A stretch of DNA of 8,976 nucleotides from Phycisphaerales bacterium (GTDB taxonomy: Bacteria; Planctomycetota; Phycisphaerae; SM23-33): NCBI GenBank assembly GCA_003153915.1, contig PMBX01000252.1, positions 24,045 through 33,020 on the forward strand, given 5' to 3'. Shown piece after piece: positions 1 to 7,227 of this stretch. A program made the position numbers and the translations under genes. The notes beneath the pieces were generated by a model. That model searched no databases, had not been told where the DNA came from, and worked only from the letters and a program-made list of their open reading frames with translations. Within the stretch, counting starts at the first letter, position 1. Every line of letters starts with the position of its first letter.

Positions 1-926
1 GGATGACCCACACGCTGGAGGTCGCACAGATCGCCCGCTGTCTGGGGCGGGCATTGCGACTCAACGAAGACCTTATCGAGGCCGTCGCACTGGCCCATGA
101 CCTGGGACATCCGCCCTTCGGCCACGGGGGCGAGGCGGTGCTGGAGGAACTGATGGCCGGCCACGGCCACTTTGAACACAACCGCCAGTCGCTGCGCGTG
201 GTGGACTACCTGGAACACCCCTACGCTGGCTTTCGCGGGCTGAACCTCACCGCCGTTGTCCGCGAATGCCTCGCCAAGCATCGCAGCCGCTACGACACGC
301 CACGCGGCGACGAATTCGACTTGTCCGTCCTGCCGCCGCTGGAAGGCCAGTTAGTGGATGTCTGCGACGAGATCGCCTACACCTCCGCGGACCTGGAGGA
401 CGCCCTGGCTGCCGAAGTCATCGCCGACTCCGACCTGCGGGGCGTGGAGCTGTGGCAGATCGCTTGCCGAAAGGCCCAACAGGAGGCCATCAACGCCGGA
501 GCAGTCCAGCAGCGAATCCGCGCCTGCAAGGCGGTGCTGGCGATGATGGCCGACGATGTGTTAGCCACCAGTGAAGCCAACATCGAGGCGCTTCAGCCGG
601 GCGATGTGGGGGACATCCGCCGCTCGGCCAGGCCATGCCTGGCCTTCTCGGCGGGCTTGGCCTGCCAGGTCGCTCAGTTGCAGGACTTTCTGCTCCACAA
701 CGTCTATCTGCGAGGCGACAACGCACAGAAGGACGCCCAGGCCCGCCGAACAGTTTCCGATCTGTTCGCCGCCTATACGGGCGACCCGCGATTGCTGCCG
801 GACCGTTACCGCCTGCGAGTGGCCGCCGACGGGCTTCATCGAGTGGCCTGCGACTACATCGCGGGCATGACCGACCGATACTGCATCCAGCAGCATCAGA
901 TCGTCTGCGGTGGAATAGGCGGCTAG
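1..926 (+). CDS. dgt: dGTPase-like HD-domain deoxynucleoside triphosphohydrolase, 5' partial
   Basis: Cytoplasmic enzyme expected to hydrolyse dGTP (or other dNTPs) to the deoxynucleoside and triphosphate, acting in dNTP pool control. The visible 307 residues carry the HD-superfamily metal site: H3 in MTHTLEVAQIAR, the H32-D33 pair in AHDLGHPPFGHGGE, and D123 in DEIAYTSADLEDA. The family signatures FEHNRQSLRVV (57-67) and the C-terminal IAGMTDRY (286-293) are also present. The first ATG in frame (position 3) is an internal codon: family members read R-x-T-H-S/T-L-E-V here, and bases 1-2 (GG) fit the end of the preceding Arg codon. The gene therefore starts upstream, probably missing about 60 residues including the RTPFxRDRDRI-type segment. 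It ends at TAG 924-926. No U-rich terminator follows directly. The family call is secure; dGTP specificity is not, because many homologues act on other dNTPs. Confidence 0.93.
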   Translation, partial: MTHTLEVAQIARCLGRALRLNEDLIEAVALAHDLGHPPFGHGGEAVLEELMAGHGHFEHNRQSLRVVDYLEHPYAGFRGLNLTAVVRECLAKHRSRYDTPRGDEFDLSVLPPLEGQLVDVCDEIAYTSADLEDALAAEVIADSDLRGVELWQIACRKAQQEAINAGAVQQRIRACKAVLAMMADDVLATSEANIEALQPGDVGDIRRSARPCLAFSAGLACQVAQLQDFLLHNVYLRGDNAQKDAQARRTVSDLFAAYTGDPRLLPDRYRLRVAADGLHRVACDYIAGMTDRYCIQQHQIVCGGIGG

Positions 927-961
927 GACGTTGCGACAGGAATTTTTAGCGGCGCCATCCC

Positions 962-1027
962 CAAACGCCGTTTGCTTGTGGGTGACGATTGCCACCTCCA
1001 AACTACGCTTCGCTTCGTTTGGGGGTG
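962..1027. repeat. structured intergenic element: two related CAAAC/GTTTG hairpins
   Basis: In the gap after the dGTPase gene, CAAAC (962-966) and GTTTG (970-974) form a short 5-bp hairpin. CACCTCCAAAC (993-1003) pairs with GTTTGGGGGTG (1017-1027) over 11 bp, with one T-G wobble and a 13-base loop. Both hairpins share the CCAAAC core, and GGTGACG occurs at 981-987 and again at 1024-1030. No run of T follows, so this is not a classic intrinsic terminator. It could be a REP-like dispersed palindrome or the 3' end structure of the upstream gene. Confidence 0.5.
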
Positions 1028-1038
1028 ACGCCCTTACC

Positions 1039-1044
1039 TACAAT
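1039..1044 (+). promoter_or_regulatory. possible -10 box for the Gfo/Idh/MocA gene
   Basis: TACAAT matches the sigma-70 -10 consensus at five of six bases and lies 55 bp before the start codon. The -35 region is poor: only TTTGGG-like sequence is present, at a short spacing. The call rests mainly on position: transcription from here would begin about where the first palindromic site sits. Tentative. Confidence 0.3.
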
Positions 1045-1048
1045 TGTG

Positions 1049-1059
1049 TCCGTTACAGA
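1049..1059. promoter_or_regulatory. candidate operator, copy 1 (TCCGTTACAGA)
   Basis: This is an 11-bp near-palindrome, TCCGT-T-ACAGA, with one mismatch to perfect dyad symmetry. It recurs 28 bp downstream as a perfect palindrome. The repeated unit, TGTCCGTTAC(A/G)GAA, is 14 bp with 13 identical positions (1047-1060 and 1075-1088). It lies immediately downstream of the possible -10 box, where a repressor would block initiation. The cognate regulator is not encoded in this window. Confidence 0.5.
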
Positions 1060-1076
1060 ATACCAGTCTTCTGTTG

Positions 1077-1087
1077 TCCGTTACGGA
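1077..1087. promoter_or_regulatory. candidate operator, copy 2 (TCCGTTACGGA), abutting the RBS
   Basis: This is a perfect 11-bp dyad, TCCGT-T-ACGGA, centred 28 bp downstream of copy 1. Its right end touches the Shine-Dalgarno sequence of the oxidoreductase gene. Two matching dyads at this spacing suggest paired binding by one dimeric repressor. Inferred from symmetry and placement only. Confidence 0.5.
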
Positions 1088-1092
1088 AAGGA
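1087..1092 (+). promoter_or_regulatory. ribosome binding site of the Gfo/Idh/MocA gene
   Basis: AAAGGA (within GGAAAGGA, 1085-1092) lies 6 bases before the ATG at 1099 and supports that start. It overlaps the edge of the second palindromic operator candidate. Confidence 0.65.
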
Positions 1093-1098
1093 TAACCC

Positions 1099-2352
<1,254 letters not shown>

Positions 2353-2376
2353 CGACCGTCTAGGATTTACACCCCC

Positions 2377-2399
2377 CTGGCGGGGCTTTGTCCCGCCAG
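2377..2399 (+). terminator. hairpin 1 of the convergent junction, probable terminator of the oxidoreductase gene
   Basis: CTGGCGGG (2377-2384) pairs perfectly with CCCGCCAG (2392-2399) around a 7-base loop, 24 bases after the oxidoreductase stop codon. No U-tract follows, so efficient intrinsic termination is uncertain. Its core (2379-2397) is an inverted near-copy of the core of the hairpin at 2423-2464. Confidence 0.55.
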
Positions 2400-2419
2400 C
2401 CTAGCAGCCAGCCTAACAG
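2396..2419. repeat. 12-bp tandem direct repeat
   Basis: CCAGCCTAGCAG (2396-2407) is followed at once by CCAGCCTAACAG (2408-2419), matching at 11 of 12 positions. It starts inside the 3' arm of hairpin 1 and fills the space before hairpin 2. Function unknown; it could be slippage-derived. Confidence 0.6.
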
Positions 2420-2422
2420 ATA

Positions 2423-2464
2423 GTTGAACGCGCGGCGGGACGGAAGCCCCGCCGCGCGTTCAAC
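2423..2464 (-). terminator. hairpin 2 of the convergent junction: 17-bp perfect stem, likely bidirectional terminator
   Basis: GTTGAACGCGCGGCGGG (2423-2439) is perfectly complementary to 2448-2464, giving a 17-bp, very GC-rich stem with an 8-base loop. It lies 26 bases past the stop codon of the large minus-strand glycosidase and between two converging genes. For minus-strand transcripts the sequence after the stem is TATCTGTTAGG, only weakly U-rich. Its position and stability favour a terminator that works in both directions. Confidence 0.65.
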
Positions 2465-2490
2465 CGCGACACCTACCCGATGTTGCCTGG

Positions 2491-5400
2491 TCAGTAGGCG
2501 GCCTGGACTTCGATTTTGCCTTTCAAGCCCGTGATGTCAACGTCTCCGGCGGGGTTGAATCGCTTATGGGGCTTTCCGTTGACCGTGACGGACTTGATAG
2601 GCTTCTTGTCGGGGTGGCGGAATCTCAGCAGGACCTTTTCCGGCGGCTCGCGCAGGCTCAGAGATACCTCGGCGGCGATTTGGTTCTGTGCGGCTTGGGA
2701 GCGGTAGCGGACGCTCGCCTCTCCGAAGTGCGTGGCCACGCCGTCGGCCCGGATATCCTTGCCGTCCCGCAGCCAATCGCGGGGGATGGCACGACCCAGG
2801 TGCAGCAGCCCGCCTCGCTCGTAGACGAACATCTGCCGCAGCCAGGCGACGGCGTTGGCCTGGTCGGAGGTCTTGTATTGCGCGAAGTTGGACCAGCCCA
2901 GCCAGGGCATGGGATGCTCCACCATCGCCTGAATCTCTTCGCGATAGCAGGCATTCCAGCCGTTGAAGAACATCCACAGGTAGACCTCGATCTCGTCGCG
3001 GTCCAGGTGTGGAATCAACCCGGCAAGGAGGTTTGGTTGCACGGAGAACCCGCCGCGGTCGAACCAATGCGCCGGATCCGGCAGCCCGTAGCCATAGGGA
3101 GGATTCATGTAGCGGTTGTCCTGGAAGTCGTCGAGGATCCAGGAGGCCTGCTTGCTGTTGGGATTGTACAGGCCGGAGATCAGCAGGTAGACGGAGCCTT
3201 CCAGCACCTCGCGAATCCAGCCGTAGTCCCGGCCTCGACGGTACAGCCGGCTGGGATAGTGCGGAACCCAGCGTCCGTCGCGCAGGCGCACCAGCGGGCT
3301 GAGTTGTCGCATCCGCTCGAAGCCGGTGATCAGGTCCTTGCGATAAGCGTTGGATTCGCGGCGCACGCGCGCTGCGTCGGGGTGGCCGAACTTTTCCAGC
3401 GCTGCCGCGGCCGAGTCGGTCCCGCGCCAGGTAACGGCGTTGGTCGAGAGCCAGTAATAGAAGTCGGCGACGTCTTCCAGGCTGCCTGCCGGCAGGAAAC
3501 CATACTCCCAGCCGCGCGAGTGAGGCAGGTCCTTCATCGTGTTTTTCCGTTGGCGGAAAACCCAGTCCGCCCCGGTGATGATGTGGTCGGTTACGGCGGC
3601 GAACCACTCGCGGTCGCCGGTCATGAGGTAGTGGTCGGCCAGCCGCCAGAGCACCCAGCCGTGGTGCTGATCGTAGGTGGCGCCGACCTCGAAACCGCCG
3701 GCGCCGTAGAAAACGCCATCGTGGTCGGTGAAGTTTCCCAACAGGGCGGCGGTTCCCTGGTATTTGATCCAAAGGCCCAATCTTCGGCGGGCCTCGTCGA
3801 CAAGCCCCCGCTGTTCGAGGTCCTGGACGATCATGACCGACTCGTTGGTGCAGTTGCCGTACGTGCTGGTTCCGACGGTCGTGTTGATCAGGCCGCTTCC
3901 GTCCATCACATCGAAGTCGGTGATTTGCGTGTGAGACAGATGGAAGGCGTGCAAGGCGTCCAGGTTGGCTTCAGGGGTGTGGACGCCGGCCCCGCGGCTG
4001 CCTTGGGCCTGCCAGAATCGCACTACCTCCGGATAGGCCGCGTCGGCGTCGATGGCGCGGAGGCGGGCGATCTCCTCCGGGCTGTCGGCGGCGATATACG
4101 GGATTTTCAGCACGACTCGGCAGCTCTCGCCCGGCTGGAGGAGTTTCTCAAAGACGATCCCGTTGCCCTCCTGCCGCGGCTGGATGGATGAGTCATAAGC
4201 CGCTCGCAGCACCGGTTGATCCTTGTGGAGGCTGGTGATAAGCCCTTCGCCGGCAGTCAGTTGCTCGCGAGGACTGTTGGGGATCATCCTGTCGTTGTAA
4301 TCGCGCCAGCGAGTGACGTTCCAACCCCGCGCGATACCCACTCCGCCGGTACCAGTGTTGATGCGGGTAGAATTATTCGAGTATTGGACCGGAAGGCAGG
4401 CCACTGCCGGTTGCGGCCCGGTGTTGGTCAGTTCAAAGGTAAACACCCCCACGACCGTGTCGTCGCCGGCCAGCTCACCAGACAGGATAGGCCGATCCAA
4501 CGGAACGGCGAAGGCCTTCTCCCGCAACTCGATGCCCCCGTCGCGCAAGTGAATGTTGAACGCCAGCACCGGCGGTGAATCGGGGTGGCGGCCCAGGACG
4601 CACCATCTCTCCAGACCAAAGAAGAACCGCGCGTTTCCGTCGTTCTTGTATCGTGGGGTGTCCTTGCCGTGGATGGTTCGTATGCTCGCTGCGCCTTCTT
4701 GGCGGATTGCCGATACGTTGTGCTTCGTCAGCACCACGTCGCCGTTGGACTCCACCCAGAACCGATGTCGCGACCTCATGCACCCCACGCTACAGGCGAC
4801 CGCGTGCGCTCGAGGCTGGCCCGTGAACGACCCGCCCAGGCTTTGTTCGGGCAGATTGGACACTTGCCGGTTGATCGTTTGCTCGTCGCGGTTGCGAGCC
4901 TGGTAGTCGGCAAAGGTTGTGGGATCATCCGCTAGACGGATGTAGACGCCGCGGTCCTCGTACCAGACGGGGCCTTGTTCATGCAGCGAGGCCAAGGAAA
5001 TGGTGAATGCATCGTCATCGGCGGTTAAGGTCAGCAGCCCCTCGTCGTAGGCATAGCGGTGGGCCGGCGTCATGTGGCCGACGTCGACGAAAAAGAAGGG
5101 CCTGACGCCGCTTATCCGCACCGTCCCGCCGGAGACTGCCGCTCCGGTCCCGCCCGTGACGCGCGTGATGACGGCATTGTAGGCGGACAGGTCGAGTTTT
5201 TTGACGCCGGTCTTTTTACCGGCATTAAGCTCCACGCGGATGCGAGATCGCTCCGGGGACGAGACCGTATAAACCTGGACTTTCTCAATGACGGTCCTGT
5301 TGGGTACCGCCAGGCGGATGCCCAACGCGCGGCGGAAGGTCACGTTGTATTCCGGCAGTTCGGGAAACTCCTTGGCAAGCCCAAGAAAGGTTATCTCGAT

Positions 5401-5691
5401 CGCCTTGGCGCCGAGCTTGCGGACCCGGATCGCCGCGCGCTTCCACTTGCTGTTGAAATGGTCGTCAATGGGGAGCCAGCCGAAATGGCAAGGCCGTGTC
5501 ATGTCCTTGTCGGGGATGCGCTCGTGGCGTTCATTGGGCCATGTTTTCTGGAGATACTCCAGCGAGACTTTTGCCGGAGCCGCCGAGGCGAAGGTCACGA
5601 CAACGTTTTGTATGTCGCGCTGATCCTCGAAGCGTACTTCTTCCACCGGCGTTGCGGGAAGGCGAAAAGGGGCGATGTCAAACGGTTTCAT
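2491..5691 (-). CDS. putative six-hairpin-type glycosidase, 1066 residues, family unassigned
   Basis: Probable carbohydrate-active enzyme; exact family and substrate not recognised. Residues 1 to about 560 look like beta-rich accessory domains. Residues about 570-950 resemble an (alpha/alpha)6 barrel: LINTTVGTSTYGNCTNES (602-619), YDQHHGWVLWRLADHYLMTG (673-692) and GFLPAGSLEDVADFYYWLST (731-750) are the kind of helix-hairpin segments seen in six-hairpin glycosidases. Acidic residues E729, E739 and D740 are candidate catalytic groups, unproven. The end (from about 955, with LLHLGRAIPRDWL at 962-974, then a segment ending in VTVNGK) resembles the C-terminal beta-sandwich common after such barrels. 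No signal peptide or membrane segment is seen, so it is predicted cytoplasmic. The ATG at 5691 is chosen because AGGAG lies 5 bases upstream; a TTG seven codons earlier (5712) is in frame but would put that RBS inside the coding region. It lies 44 bp after ffh and may share its transcript. Confidence 0.72.
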   Translation of the reverse strand: MKPFDIAPFRLPATPVEEVRFEDQRDIQNVVVTFASAAPAKVSLEYLQKTWPNERHERIPDKDMTRPCHFGWLPIDDHFNSKWKRAAIRVRKLGAKAIEITFLGLAKEFPELPEYNVTFRRALGIRLAVPNRTVIEKVQVYTVSSPERSRIRVELNAGKKTGVKKLDLSAYNAVITRVTGGTGAAVSGGTVRISGVRPFFFVDVGHMTPAHRYAYDEGLLTLTADDDAFTISLASLHEQGPVWYEDRGVYIRLADDPTTFADYQARNRDEQTINRQVSNLPEQSLGGSFTGQPRAHAVACSVGCMRSRHRFWVESNGDVVLTKHNVSAIRQEGAASIRTIHGKDTPRYKNDGNARFFFGLERWCVLGRHPDSPPVLAFNIHLRDGGIELREKAFAVPLDRPILSGELAGDDTVVGVFTFELTNTGPQPAVACLPVQYSNNSTRINTGTGGVGIARGWNVTRWRDYNDRMIPNSPREQLTAGEGLITSLHKDQPVLRAAYDSSIQPRQEGNGIVFEKLLQPGESCRVVLKIPYIAADSPEEIARLRAIDADAAYPEVVRFWQAQGSRGAGVHTPEANLDALHAFHLSHTQITDFDVMDGSGLINTTVGTSTYGNCTNESVMIVQDLEQRGLVDEARRRLGLWIKYQGTAALLGNFTDHDGVFYGAGGFEVGATYDQHHGWVLWRLADHYLMTGDREWFAAVTDHIITGADWVFRQRKNTMKDLPHSRGWEYGFLPAGSLEDVADFYYWLSTNAVTWRGTDSAAAALEKFGHPDAARVRRESNAYRKDLITGFERMRQLSPLVRLRDGRWVPHYPSRLYRRGRDYGWIREVLEGSVYLLISGLYNPNSKQASWILDDFQDNRYMNPPYGYGLPDPAHWFDRGGFSVQPNLLAGLIPHLDRDEIEVYLWMFFNGWNACYREEIQAMVEHPMPWLGWSNFAQYKTSDQANAVAWLRQMFVYERGGLLHLGRAIPRDWLRDGKDIRADGVATHFGEASVRYRSQAAQNQIAAEVSLSLREPPEKVLLRFRHPDKKPIKSVTVNGKPHKRFNPAGDVDITGLKGKIEVQAAY

Positions 5692-5696
5692 ATGAT

Positions 5697-5701
5697 CTCC
5701 T
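5697..5701 (-). promoter_or_regulatory. ribosome binding site deciding the glycosidase start
   Basis: On the minus strand AGGAG is followed by ATCAT and then ATG at 5691. This strong, well-placed Shine-Dalgarno favours the ATG over the upstream in-frame TTG at 5712. Confidence 0.75.
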
Positions 5702-5717
5702 GGTTGGTTCAAACGGC

Positions 5718-5729
5718 CCGCATATGCGG
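5718..5729. promoter_or_regulatory. perfect 12-bp palindrome between ffh and the glycosidase gene
   Basis: CCGCATATGCGG is its own reverse complement. It lies in the 44-bp gap, 26 bases upstream of the glycosidase ATG and 6 bases past the ffh stop. Candidate operator for separate control of the glycosidase. It could also be a minor RNA hairpin, but it leaves no loop when fully paired, so a DNA-level site is more plausible. Confidence 0.4.
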
Positions 5730-5735
5730 AATGGT

Positions 5736-7169
5736 TTATCGACGGCGTTTTTTCTTTCGTAGTTTCTCGCGTTCCTTCTTGGTCAGCCTGTGGGAACGCT
5801 GCTTGACCTTGAATCGAGGCATCATGCCGCTGGCGCCCATCTGGCCGACCTGCTTGGCGAAGTTCATGCGGTCCTTCATGCCCATTCCGGCCATCTGCTT
5901 CATCATGTTGGCGGCCATCGAGAAGCTTTTCACCAATCCGCTGACATCCTCTGGACTGGTTCCGCTGCCGCGGGCGATGCGCCTCCGCCGCGAGGCCTCG
6001 ATGATCGAAGGGTCTTCGCGTTCCTTGGGCGTCATGGATTGGATGACGGCCTCCATGGCCTCGATCTCGCCATCCTCCATCTGCATGGCGGCTGCCTGGT
6101 CGCCCATGCCGGGCAGCATCTTGAGGATTTCCTTCATCGGTCCCAGCTTCTTCATTTGCCTCATCTGGGCCAGGAAATCGTCAAGGGTCAGCCGCCCCTT
6201 GGCCATCTTTTCCTGCATCTTGGCGGCCTGGTCGGCGTCGAACTGCTGCTGGGCCTTCTCCACCAGTGTGACCACGTCGCCCATGTCGAGGATGCGCCCC
6301 GCCAGGCGCTGCGGATGGAACTCCTCGAGGCGGTCGAGTTTTTCGCCCACGCCGATGAACTTGATGGGCTTTCCGGTGACGGCCTTGACCGACAGCGCCG
6401 CTCCGCCTCGGGCGTCGGAGTCGAACTTTGTCAGGATCACGCCATCCAGCTCCAGCCGCTGGTTGAACTCCCGCGCGGAGTTGACTGCGTCCTGGCCGGT
6501 CATGGCGTCGCAGACCAGGTAAATCTGATGGGGCTTGATCGCCGCGGCGATGTCCTGGGCCTGCCGCATCATCTCCTCGTCGATGTGGAGGCGCCCTGCG
6601 GTATCGACGATGACTACGTCCTTGTCGTTTTCGACGGCCCAGGCGACCGCCTGGCGGGAGACGCGGACGGGATTCTTCTCGCCGTCGATCTTGAAAAAAG
6701 CCGCCCCCGCCTCTTCAGCGACGATACCAAGTTGCTCGACGGCGGCGGGACGCTGGAGGTCGCAGGCCACCAGGACTGGGCGTTTGCCCTGGGCGATGAC
6801 GTAACGGGCCAGCTTTCCGCAGGTGGTGGTCTTGCCGCTGCCCTGAAGCCCGGCCATCATGATGACAGTCGGCGGAGGGCTGACGTAATAGATCCGCGTG
6901 TCCACCGGGCCCATCAACTCGGCCAGTTCGTCGTGGACGATCTTGACCATGAGCTGGCCGGGATGCAGGCTCTTGATGACCTCGGCACCGAGGGCTTTGC
7001 TGGTCACGTCGTCGCAGAACTTCGCAACGACCTGGTAATTGACGTCGGCCTCCAGCAGCGCGGTGCGTACCTCCCGCATCGCCTCGGTGACGTTTTGCTC
7101 GGTGATCTTTCCACGCCCCGACAGGCGATGGAAGACATCGGTAAATTTGGAAGTCAGCGCCTCAAACAC
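5736..7169 (-). CDS. ffh: signal recognition particle protein Ffh (SRP54 GTPase)
   Basis: Binds 4.5S RNA and signal sequences of nascent inner-membrane and secreted proteins, then docks with FtsY at the membrane in a GTP-dependent cycle. Complete at 477 residues. The N domain occupies about 1-95 (MFEALTSKF; TEAMREVRTALLEADVNYQVV). The G domain has the P-loop GLQGSGKTT (107-115), DTAGR (189-193), TKFD (247-250), DARGG (252-256) and FIGVGEKLDRLEEFHP (271-286). The methionine-rich M domain has the RNA-binding helix SRRRRIARGSG (393-403) and clustered Met at 420-450. The tail KKEREKLRKKKRRR is strongly basic. The start is GTG (7169), supported by alignment of MFEALTSKF to the usual family N-terminus; no Shine-Dalgarno is visible (CTTTCCCCACC precedes it). 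Minor changes: Phe in place of Leu in the TKLD-type motif, and Val in place of the usual Thr in GTGE. The familiar downstream partners rpsP and trmD are absent here. Confidence 0.97.
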   Translation of the reverse strand: MFEALTSKFTDVFHRLSGRGKITEQNVTEAMREVRTALLEADVNYQVVAKFCDDVTSKALGAEVIKSLHPGQLMVKIVHDELAELMGPVDTRIYYVSPPPTVIMMAGLQGSGKTTTCGKLARYVIAQGKRPVLVACDLQRPAAVEQLGIVAEEAGAAFFKIDGEKNPVRVSRQAVAWAVENDKDVVIVDTAGRLHIDEEMMRQAQDIAAAIKPHQIYLVCDAMTGQDAVNSAREFNQRLELDGVILTKFDSDARGGAALSVKAVTGKPIKFIGVGEKLDRLEEFHPQRLAGRILDMGDVVTLVEKAQQQFDADQAAKMQEKMAKGRLTLDDFLAQMRQMKKLGPMKEILKMLPGMGDQAAAMQMEDGEIEAMEAVIQSMTPKEREDPSIIEASRRRRIARGSGTSPEDVSGLVKSFSMAANMMKQMAGMGMKDRMNFAKQVGQMGASGMMPRFKVKQRSHRLTKKEREKLRKKKRRR

Positions 7170-7227
7170 GGTGGGGAAAGCATAGCGTCTGGAGCGGCGC
7201 GATGGAAGGCCCCGGCCGCCGAGGCGG

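Noticed and set aside
2566..4191. 541-codon open frame on the plus strand antisense to the large glycosidase
   Set aside because: Its protein shows no recognisable motif, and it lies wholly opposite a gene with coherent domain signals. Long antisense frames are expected at this GC content.
5689..5712. TTG start for the glycosidase seven codons upstream of the ATG
   Set aside because: It would place the strong AGGAG inside the coding sequence and has no RBS of its own; the ATG at 5691 is preferred.
5692..5725. Tiny ATG-CGG-GCC-GTT-TGA open frame upstream of the glycosidase, a possible leader peptide
   Set aside because: Four codons, no RBS, and no attenuator-type hairpin downstream; it most likely arises from the palindrome.
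7216..7227. CCGCC-GA-GGCGG inverted repeat directly after the GH42 stop codon, possible terminator
   Set aside because: The stem is only 5 bp with a 2-base loop and has no U-tract; in GC-rich sequence this is weak evidence.
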